Below, in pieces: positions 57,595-64,000 of a stretch of 64,000 bases of DNA (the first letter of the stretch is position 1; each line of letters starts with the position of its first letter). The DNA is from Lentilactobacillus sp. Marseille-Q4993 (GTDB lineage: Bacteria > Bacillota > Bacilli > Lactobacillales > Lactobacillaceae), in NCBI RefSeq assembly GCF_951230165.1, contig NZ_CATNVB010000005.1, positions 1-64,000 of the forward strand, read 5' to 3'. The position numbers were made by a program, and so were the translations under genes. The notes under the pieces were generated by a model. That model made no database searches and was not told where the DNA came from. It saw nothing but the letters and a program-made list of their open reading frames with translations.

Positions 57595-57640
57595 CAAAAA
57601 GGATATAACCACCGATATTATCGGTACCATATCCTCTTTG
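57595..57640 (-). terminator. Terminator of pyk
   Basis: On the minus strand, a long stem (AAAGAGGATATGGTACCGATA / ATCGGTGGTTATATCCTTTTT) lies about 40 bp past the pyk stop. The rest of the pyk-cvfB spacer shows no other feature. Confidence 0.88.
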
Positions 57641-57678
57641 CGACGGAAACCCGCCAGTGTATTAATTTAATAATCTAA

Positions 57679-59436
57679 TTAAATTGAGCTTGAAGCACCG
57701 TGGTAGATTACTCCCCGATGTGAATCAACTGTAATTAATTCACCATCAGAAATCTTTGAAGTAGCTCCTTGGGCACCAACGATAACTGGAATACCCATTG
57801 AGATACCAACTACGGCTGCGTGTGAAGTTAAACCACCGTTTTCAACAACAACAGCAGAAGCCTTTTCAATAGCTGGCAAGTAATCCTTGTCAGTTGACTT
57901 AGTAACTAAGATACTACCTTCAGTTACTTTGCTGTTTGCATCAGCGGCGCTTTTTGCTAAAACCGCCTTACCGATAACGGTCTTGTCACCAACACCTTGG
58001 CCTTGAACTAACTTTGAGCCAATCAATTGAACTCTCATCAAGTTAGTAGTTCCACTTTCACCAACTGGAACACCAGCAGTAACGATGATCAAGTCGCCTT
58101 CCTTAGCTAAGCCAGTTTCAACTGCCTTCTTTGAAGCAAGTTCAAAGATTTCGTCAGTGCTCTTAACTTCGTCAACGAGAACTGGATGAACACCCCAGTT
58201 AACCATCAAACCACGACGAGTTCTTTCGTCGAATGTGATAGCAAGGATATCTGCATCTGGATGATACTTAGAGATCATTCTTGCAGTGTAACCTGAACGA
58301 GTTGCGGCAACGATTGTGTGAATACCAAGTTCCTTGGCAACACGAGCAACTGAGTCACCGATTGATTCAGTAACATCACTTGCATCGAACTTAGGACGTG
58401 GAGTACCAAATTCTGCAAATGCGTTTTCAGCCTTAACGTCAATTCTTGCCATAGTTGCAACTGATTCAACAGGGTAGTCACCATTAGCACTTTCACCAGA
58501 AAGCATAGTAGCATCAGTACCATCAAATACAGCGTTAGCAACGTCAGATGCTTCGGCACGCGTAGGACGTGGGTTTTCTTGCATTGAGTCAAGCATTTGA
58601 GTAGCAGTAATTACTGGCTTACCAAGTGCGTTACATTTCTTGATCAAAGATTTTTGAACCAAAGGAACGTTTTCTGCAGGAATTTCAACACCCATGTCTC
58701 CACGAGCAACCATCAAACCATCGGCAACCTTAATGATTTCGTCGAAGTTGTTGATACCTTCTTGTGATTCGATCTTAGGGAAGATTTGAACATGTTCCAT
58801 GTGCTTTTCTTCCAATAATTCACGAATATCCATGATATCTTGTGGTTTACGAACAAATGATGCGGCAATGAAGTCGATATCGTGATCCAAACCAAAACGA
58901 ATATCGCTTGAGTCCTTTTCAGTGATACCAGGCAAGTTGATTGAAACACCAGGGGCGTTAACACCCTTACGTGAACCAAGCAAACCGTCGTTTTGAGCGG
59001 TAACAACTAATTCCTTAGTTGCATCGTCTTTCTTTTCAATCAATGTGTCCAACAAACCATCATCGAAAAGTACGTGACCACCCTCATGAACATCATCGTA
59101 AAGTCCTGGGTAAGTAACCGCAATCTTTTCCTTAGTACCTTCAAGACTGTCGTCCATAGAAATCCGGAAAGTGTCACCGGTATGGAACTCTAACTTACCG
59201 CCTTGTTGTACAGTAGTTCTAATTTCAGCACCCTTAGTATCAAGCATGAATCCAACTGACTTACCAGTTTTCTTTTCTGCTTCGTGAACTTTGTTCATGC
59301 GGTCTTCATGTTCTGGATGATCGCCGTGTGAAAAGTTAAATCGGAAAACGTTAGCTCCTGATTCGATAAGTTGAGCAATGATGTCAACATCGGTACTGGC
59401 AGGGCCAAGCGTACTTACGATCTTAGTTTTCTTCAT
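57679..59436 (-). CDS. pyk: Pyruvate kinase with C-terminal PEP-utiliser domain
   Basis: Converts phosphoenolpyruvate and ADP to pyruvate and ATP, the last step of glycolysis and of the phosphoketolase route. The 585-residue protein has the barrel start TKIVSTLGPAS, the active-site IFPKIESQEGINNFDEI and MVARGDMGVEIP, and the extra C-terminal mobile domain seen in bacilli (about 490-585: ENGGLTSHAAVVGISMG). The ATG at 59436 follows AAGGAGAG. No pfkA lies between dnaE and pyk. A promoter and a palindrome lie upstream. Confidence 0.96.
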   Translation of the reverse strand: MKKTKIVSTLGPASTDVDIIAQLIESGANVFRFNFSHGDHPEHEDRMNKVHEAEKKTGKSVGFMLDTKGAEIRTTVQQGGKLEFHTGDTFRISMDDSLEGTKEKIAVTYPGLYDDVHEGGHVLFDDGLLDTLIEKKDDATKELVVTAQNDGLLGSRKGVNAPGVSINLPGITEKDSSDIRFGLDHDIDFIAASFVRKPQDIMDIRELLEEKHMEHVQIFPKIESQEGINNFDEIIKVADGLMVARGDMGVEIPAENVPLVQKSLIKKCNALGKPVITATQMLDSMQENPRPTRAEASDVANAVFDGTDATMLSGESANGDYPVESVATMARIDVKAENAFAEFGTPRPKFDASDVTESIGDSVARVAKELGIHTIVAATRSGYTARMISKYHPDADILAITFDERTRRGLMVNWGVHPVLVDEVKSTDEIFELASKKAVETGLAKEGDLIIVTAGVPVGESGTTNLMRVQLIGSKLVQGQGVGDKTVIGKAVLAKSAADANSKVTEGSILVTKSTDKDYLPAIEKASAVVVENGGLTSHAAVVGISMGIPVIVGAQGATSKISDGELITVDSHRGVIYHGASSSI

Positions 59437-59511
59437 AAGAAATATCTCTCCTTGTTTTGTTGGACACACCAATTAATAATTAATTAACTGTCCAAATTGA
59501 TTTCAATCTGT

Positions 59512-59520
59512 ATTCTATCA
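59512..59520 (-). promoter_or_regulatory. Extended -10 promoter of pyk
   Basis: TGATAGAAT on the minus strand (hexamer 59512-59517), about 75 bp before the pyk start. The -35 is weak. A TGTAA-N5-TTACA palindrome lies about 55 bp upstream. Confidence 0.5.
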
Positions 59521-59565
59521 CTTTTAAAACCGTCTGTCTGCTACCTTTTAAGATGCTTTTTCACG

Positions 59566-59580
59566 TGTAAATTGCTTACA
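59566..59580. promoter_or_regulatory. Candidate operator: palindrome upstream of pyk
   Basis: TGTAAATTGCTTACA is a perfect 5 bp inverted repeat around AATTGC-type spacing, upstream of the predicted -35. It resembles a cre but is one base longer and lacks the central CG, so CcpA binding is only possible. Confidence 0.3.
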
Positions 59581-59636
59581 AACGCTATTTTGACGCACAA
59601 GAAAGCCCTTACTTGAGAAAAACTTCACAGAAAATT

Positions 59637-62600
59637 TTACTTATAAATCACATTATTTGCTCCTAAAATTGTGATTAATTGATCATTCAGCTCCTTGCTG
59701 GCAGCCAACCATAGCTTATTTCCCAACTCGATCGTTCGTTTACTATCAACTTCATGAACAACAACCGGATGATTCCCAGAATACTTATTAGCTAAACTAG
59801 TCAACTGTTCAAACACCTTCGTGGTATCCACACCAGCCTCAATTCTTAGGTACCACTTATGAGTGGATTTTTGCCGATATTTACCAGCAATGTTAGCTGC
59901 AGGAGCCATCTTATTTGCAATTATCTCTAATTGATCCCGTTTTTCAGCATTCCCATTGATTAAGACCACCATATCCTTATGAAGCCATGACTGAATATTA
60001 CTAAACAGATTTGGAAAAATCGTCACCGATACCTCACCGACTTGGTCGCTCCCAGTAAGAAAAGCCATTTGCTTCCCAGTTTTAGTCCTTATTACTTTGA
60101 CCTTACTAAGATAAAGAATTAAGTTGATATTCTTTTGACCATTAGTTATTACATCCGTAGTAACTGCATGAAGCTGCTGAGATAGGTCACTATATCTTTC
60201 TGTTGGATGGCCAGATAGGTAAACCCCAAGATATTCATCTTCCAAACTTAGCCGCTCAAATAAAGGCATCTCGTCCAATTTAGGAATCTTCGGCTCTAAA
60301 GCTTTAAATAGGCTCATCGAATTACCACTCAAATTGATTGAATTTATAAATTCAGGGCTAGCCTCTAACAATTCAGCTCGATTATTACTAAAACCATCAA
60401 AAGCACCAACCGCTACTAATGCTTTGATCAGATCCTCTTTTCGAAATTTTTCATCAATTCTGGCCAAAAAATTCTGAAATGATTTAAAATTACCATTTGA
60501 CTGCCGTTCACTAATGATCGCCTTAACAAAGTCAGACCGAAGCCCCTTTATACTGCCAAGACCAAAGCGAATTTGGTTTTCATTGTAGCTAACCTCATAA
60601 TCACTTAAATTGATATCCGGTGAAACGACTTTAACACCAACTTTCCTGGCATCCGTAACATACTGTTTGATCTTAACCGCATTGCCTCTTACGGATTTCA
60701 AAAGGGCAACGTGAAATTGACCAGGATAATGAACCTTTAAAAAAGCCAGCTCGTAGGCCATCTTACTATACGCATAAGCATGTGATTTATTGAATCCATA
60801 ATTAGCAAACTTTTCAATATAGTTAAAAATATCAGCAGCCTTTGGTTCACTAATTCCATTATGCCTTGCCCCATTAATAAACTGGGCTTTCATTTTTTCC
60901 ATAACGGTCAACTTTTTCTTGCTCATCGCTCGCCGTAAAATATCAGCTTCACCAAGCGTAAATCCAGCTAACTTTGAAGCCACTAACATAACTTGCTCTT
61001 GGTACACAATAACCCCATACGTTGAACTTAAAATCGGTTTTAATGAATCATCGGGGTACGTTATTTGTTGTTGGCCGTGTTTTCTAGCAATGACATCATC
61101 AATATTTTCCATTGGCCCAGGTCGGTACAAGGCATTAACTAAAGCAATATCTTCAAAACTGTCCGGCCGGAGTCGTTTCAAGACATTCCGAATACCACTT
61201 GATTCAAATTGAAAGATTCCAGCAGTATCAGCACTATCAAAAACCTGAATTACTTTTGGATCATCCAACGGAACCCTTGAGATATCTAAGTCAGACTTAC
61301 CAGAACGGTTTACCTCTTTGAGGGCATCGTCAAGAATCGATAGGTTTCGTAACCCAAGAAAATCCATTTTCAGCAAACCAACCGACTCAACATAATCCTT
61401 TGAATATTGAGTCATCAACAGGCCTTCATTACCTGGTTGAACCGGAACAAGTTCAACTAAGTCGTTATCACTCAAGACGACACCAGCTGCATGGGTCGAA
61501 TAGTGCCTAGGTAACCCTTCAAGTTGGGTTGCCACTTTAAACAGTTGTTCGTTTAACGATGATGATTTGACAATGGTTTGTAATTGCATTGAATTTGAAT
61601 ATGCATCCCTCAACGTAACGTGAATCGCGTTTGGAATCGCCTTACTCCACTTGTCTTGTTGACTGACATTGAGGCCGAATGTCCGGGCAACATCCCTAAT
61701 CGCCTGCTTTGCCCCTAAAGTTCCAAACGTAATAATTTGGGCGACTCGGTCGTTACCATAAGCATGTTGAACATACTTTATTATTTCATCTCGCCTGGTA
61801 TCTGGAATATCTAAATCAATATCTGGCATTTGCACCCGCTCTGGATTTAGGAATCGCTCAAACAGCAAGTCATATTTAATAGGGTCGACATCAGTAATTT
61901 GTAAAACATAGGCCACCAGTGATCCAGCCGCGGAACCCCGACCCGGACCAGTAATAATATCATGCTCATGAGCCCAAGCAATGACATCACGGACGATTAG
62001 GAAATAATCATCAAACCCCATTGAGTGAATAGTTGCTAGTTCATGGTTTAAACGGTCTTCATATGGTTGCTTATTTTGAACGTCATCAGTAGCCAACCTA
62101 GCCCCTAACCCTTTTCGACACAATGATGCCAGATATTCAGTCGCAGTTTCACCGTTGGGGGTCTTGAATCGGGGAAGATCAGGTTGCTGCTTTTTTATCT
62201 CAACGTTACAGTCAGATGCAATTGATTCGGTTTCTTTGATAGCTGCTAAAAAATGGCGCTCACGATATAAACCAGTAATTTCAACCTCTGGCCGTAAGTA
62301 TGACTCACCAGCTTGCTTTGCCTTGGTTGCAGGGTCACTAATCTGTTCTCCTTGGCCGATTGCGTTCAAAACCTGTTTTAAAAAGAAATCCTGACTTCGT
62401 AGGTATAACACTGGGCTTTCAGCTACTACTTTGATTGAACAACTAGCAGCCGTTTTTTGAACAACGTCAGCCACAGAATCTGAAACGTGAAAATCTAACC
62501 CAATTCGAATTAAACTTTGATCAACCCCATTATTTACTAATGAATCAACAATAGTTGAAATTTCCCTACTTCTGCCCTGAAAAACGAGGTCGTGGGCCTC

Positions 62601-62981
62601 TTGACCAGAGGGTAAGATGACATAAACATCGTCAAATAATCCCTGATATTCACTCAAATTAGAATCAGGTTTTATCTGGCGAATACTACTTATTTTCATT
62701 AGGTTTTGATAGCCCTTAGCACTCTTGGCAAGCAGGAGTAGTTGATACTCTTTATCCTCTAAAACTATCCCGGAAATGGTCAGAGCCATTCCAATAATTG
62801 GTTTGATGCCATTTGCAAGGCACTGGTTATAGAACTCAACTGCCCCATACATAACATTAACGTCGGTTAGGGCTAATTCGTGGTATCCAAGCTGTTTTGC
62901 CGTGCTGACCAAGTCCTTGATTCTGACGGGACTTTGCAGCAGACTGTATGAACTTCTTACGTTTAACGGCACAAAACTCAC
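59637..62981 (-). CDS. dnaE: DNA polymerase III alpha subunit DnaE
   Basis: A 1,114-residue C-family polymerase. In Bacillota DnaE extends RNA primers before handing over to PolC. An N-terminal PHP domain (about 1-200) precedes the polymerase core, whose catalytic aspartates lie in MPDIDLDIPD (near 390). The tandem helix-hairpin-helix region and a C-terminal OB fold (about 945-1030) follow. The PHP metal ligands appear lost: HLxVH reads PLNVR, and TDDH reads TDVN. The GTG start lies 7 bp after AAGGAGG. It precedes pyk directly. Confidence 0.95.
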   Translation of the reverse strand: MSFVPLNVRSSYSLLQSPVRIKDLVSTAKQLGYHELALTDVNVMYGAVEFYNQCLANGIKPIIGMALTISGIVLEDKEYQLLLLAKSAKGYQNLMKISSIRQIKPDSNLSEYQGLFDDVYVILPSGQEAHDLVFQGRSREISTIVDSLVNNGVDQSLIRIGLDFHVSDSVADVVQKTAASCSIKVVAESPVLYLRSQDFFLKQVLNAIGQGEQISDPATKAKQAGESYLRPEVEITGLYRERHFLAAIKETESIASDCNVEIKKQQPDLPRFKTPNGETATEYLASLCRKGLGARLATDDVQNKQPYEDRLNHELATIHSMGFDDYFLIVRDVIAWAHEHDIITGPGRGSAAGSLVAYVLQITDVDPIKYDLLFERFLNPERVQMPDIDLDIPDTRRDEIIKYVQHAYGNDRVAQIITFGTLGAKQAIRDVARTFGLNVSQQDKWSKAIPNAIHVTLRDAYSNSMQLQTIVKSSSLNEQLFKVATQLEGLPRHYSTHAAGVVLSDNDLVELVPVQPGNEGLLMTQYSKDYVESVGLLKMDFLGLRNLSILDDALKEVNRSGKSDLDISRVPLDDPKVIQVFDSADTAGIFQFESSGIRNVLKRLRPDSFEDIALVNALYRPGPMENIDDVIARKHGQQQITYPDDSLKPILSSTYGVIVYQEQVMLVASKLAGFTLGEADILRRAMSKKKLTVMEKMKAQFINGARHNGISEPKAADIFNYIEKFANYGFNKSHAYAYSKMAYELAFLKVHYPGQFHVALLKSVRGNAVKIKQYVTDARKVGVKVVSPDINLSDYEVSYNENQIRFGLGSIKGLRSDFVKAIISERQSNGNFKSFQNFLARIDEKFRKEDLIKALVAVGAFDGFSNNRAELLEASPEFINSINLSGNSMSLFKALEPKIPKLDEMPLFERLSLEDEYLGVYLSGHPTERYSDLSQQLHAVTTDVITNGQKNINLILYLSKVKVIRTKTGKQMAFLTGSDQVGEVSVTIFPNLFSNIQSWLHKDMVVLINGNAEKRDQLEIIANKMAPAANIAGKYRQKSTHKWYLRIEAGVDTTKVFEQLTSLANKYSGNHPVVVHEVDSKRTIELGNKLWLAASKELNDQLITILGANNVIYK

Positions 62982-63072
62982 GGTTGACCCTCCTTATTCA
63001 TTACCCTATTATAGCAAAGGGCCAAGTTGATTTAGCCATAAAAATTTGATTTATTTTTAAAATAAACTGTGC

Positions 63073-63078
63073 TATCAT
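63073..63078 (+). promoter_or_regulatory. Extended -10 element of the DUF2929 gene
   Basis: TGC-TATCAT, 25 bp before the ATG; the -35 is weak. A minus-strand TGC-TATAAT for dnaE lies nearby at about 63011-63016. Confidence 0.45.
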
Positions 63079-63102
63079 TTATTTGTTAGTGAGGTGGCCA
63101 AA

Positions 63103-63303
63103 ATGCCAAAAATTATTCTTGCAAATATCGTTGCAGTATTTTGGGCTTTTATCTACGGTGAAGTAATTGGTTATATTGCTTCTGCACTTGAGGTATTACC
63201 ATATAATAAATTATCTATCGGATGTGTCGCAGCTCTTACTACGTTCATTGCCGTTAATGGTTTCTACCTTGTAAGTCGCGTAACTAAAAAGTCAAGCAAC
63301 TAA
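63103..63303 (+). CDS. Small membrane protein of the DUF2929 family
   Basis: A 66-residue protein with two membrane spans (about 4-24 and 37-56) and a short basic tail (RVTKKSSN). The start PKIILANIVAVFWAFIYGEVIGYI matches the DUF2929/YjzD-like family of Bacillota; function unknown. The ATG at 63103 is preferred to a GTG three codons earlier because GAGGTG overlaps the latter. It shares a bidirectional terminator with clpB. Confidence 0.82.
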   Translation: MPKIILANIVAVFWAFIYGEVIGYIASALEVLPYNKLSIGCVAALTTFIAVNGFYLVSRVTKKSSN

Positions 63304-63317
63304 GACCAATGATTAAA

Positions 63318-63350
63318 TAAAAAAGTCAGGCAAATGCCTGACTTTTTTTA
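63318..63350. terminator. Bidirectional terminator between DUF2929 gene and clpB
   Basis: A perfect stem AAGTCAGGCA-AA-TGCCTGACTT has A6 and T7 flanks, so it works in both directions. Confidence 0.93.
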
Positions 63351-64000
63351 TTTTTTCTGCCCGATAACAAACTTTAATTCATTTTGGTCATCAAGTGAAA
63401 TCGTGACAACATCATTTGCGTGAACCTCGTTACCAACAATCATTCTTGCAACCGGGGTTTCAACAACTGTGGTAATGAACCGCTGTAACGGTCGCGCTCC
63501 GTATTGAGGATCATATCCGTTAGTGGCAATCCATTCCTTAGCAGGCTCAGTGATCATCAAAGAAATCCCCTGACTCTTCATCCGGCCCGAAAGAATATCG
63601 ATAATCTTTTGAACGATTTTTTCGATGTCCTTGCGAGTTAATGGTGCAAACGTAATGACATCGTCAATCCGGTTGATAAACTCCGGCTTAAATGATCGTT
63701 TAAGTAAATCATTGACCTTCTGCTTTGCATCTGCCGAGATAGCTCCATGATCATCAGTCCCAGAAAGGAGAATATCTGATCCTAGATTAGAGGTCATTAT
63801 CAAAATTGTGTTTTTAAAATCAATCAATCTGCCCTGACTATCTGTAAGGCGACCATCATCCAAAACCTGAAGAAGAATGTTAAATACATCTGGATGGGCT
63901 TTTTCAATTTCATCAAACAAAACAATGGTGTAAGGGTTACGCCGAACCGCCTCAGTTAATTGGCCACCTTCTTCGTAACCAACATATCCAGGTGCCGCCC
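63348..64000 (-). CDS. clpB: ClpB disaggregase, C-terminal part (runs off window)
   Basis: The visible 217 codons cover the second AAA+ domain of ClpB. The pore loop GYVGYEEGGQLTEAV is at the window edge, then Walker B VLFDEIEKAHPDVFN, sensor 1 ILIMTSNLGSD, the Arg-finger region FINRIDD, and the C-terminal D2-small domain (YGARPLQRFI). ClpB works with DnaK to rescue aggregated proteins. The order of motifs and lack of a ClpP-binding loop in the visible part favour ClpB over ClpC/ClpE. The N-terminal part and any CtsR operator lie outside the window. Confidence 0.9.
   Translation of the reverse strand, partial: AAPGYVGYEEGGQLTEAVRRNPYTIVLFDEIEKAHPDVFNILLQVLDDGRLTDSQGRLIDFKNTILIMTSNLGSDILLSGTDDHGAISADAKQKVNDLLKRSFKPEFINRIDDVITFAPLTRKDIEKIVQKIIDILSGRMKSQGISLMITEPAKEWIATNGYDPQYGARPLQRFITTVVETPVARMIVGNEVHANDVVTISLDDQNELKFVIGQKK

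Overview
This window looks like a chromosomal segment of a lactobacillus (Bacillota, Lactobacillaceae). Reasons: low-to-moderate GC, strong AGGAGG-type ribosome binding sites with frequent TTG and GTG starts, the mevalonate pathway, EbsA/GpsB/YpsA/RbgA/YozE-type Bacillota genes, and gene orders such as ribT-scpA-scpB-rluB, gpsB-rnpB-rlmL and dinG-ypmB-aspB-asnS-dnaD. Two points suggest an obligately heterofermentative species. No pfkA lies between dnaE and pyk, and glycerol kinase carries Thr at position 232, where PTS-controlled GlpK has the phosphorylatable His. The species cannot be named from the sequence alone.

Layout: 1-77 is the edge of a probable ISL3-type transposase. 212-6212 (minus) is ebsA-lspA-rluD-pyrR-carA-carB. 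Here the last two genes encode intact but catalytically disabled carbamoyl-phosphate-synthase-like proteins. 6243-10372 holds an RNase HI-like gene, a DadA-type oxidoreductase, an rRNA methyltransferase, RNase P RNA, gpsB and ypsA. 10502-13517 (plus) is recU-ponA, facing dinG-ypmB-aspB-asnS-dnaD (20168-13570, minus). 20350-24455 (plus) is the lower mevalonate operon mvaK1-mvaD-mvaK2-fni. 24519-32465 holds an RsmF-like methyltransferase, a HAD phosphatase, glpK with a cre-like site, a 4-OT tautomerase, a C69 dipeptidase and topA. 32564-36833 holds dprA (broken by one stop codon), rnhB, rbgA, yozE, ypmS and a GDSL esterase. 36985-42489 holds degV, folA, thyA, an ABC-F protein and cca. 42624-49842 holds a YitT protein, an unknown protein, a TPR protein, hup, der, rpsA, cmk and a LysM surface protein. 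49907-57472 holds recQ-ypbB, an FMN-riboswitch-controlled ribU, rluB, scpB, scpA, ribT, xerD and cvfB. 57679-64000 holds pyk, dnaE, a DUF2929 protein and the 3' part of clpB.

Most of the window is conserved housekeeping sequence: chromosome segregation, translation and ribosome assembly, folate/dTMP metabolism, isoprenoid synthesis and peptidoglycan synthesis. Transcription units are separated by clear intrinsic terminators, many of them bidirectional. I saw no tRNA genes, CRISPR arrays or prophage.

The most unusual feature is the pyrR-carA-carB unit at 212-4371. PyrR looks intact and has its own consensus promoter. CarA has lost all three residues of its glutaminase triad. CarB has lost metal and ATP ligands in both ATP-grasp halves, most of the second ATP-grasp domain and the C-terminal allosteric domain. 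Both frames are still open over about 1,200 codons and translationally coupled. This suggests a repurposed, non-enzymatic CPSase-like complex linked to the pyrimidine regulator.
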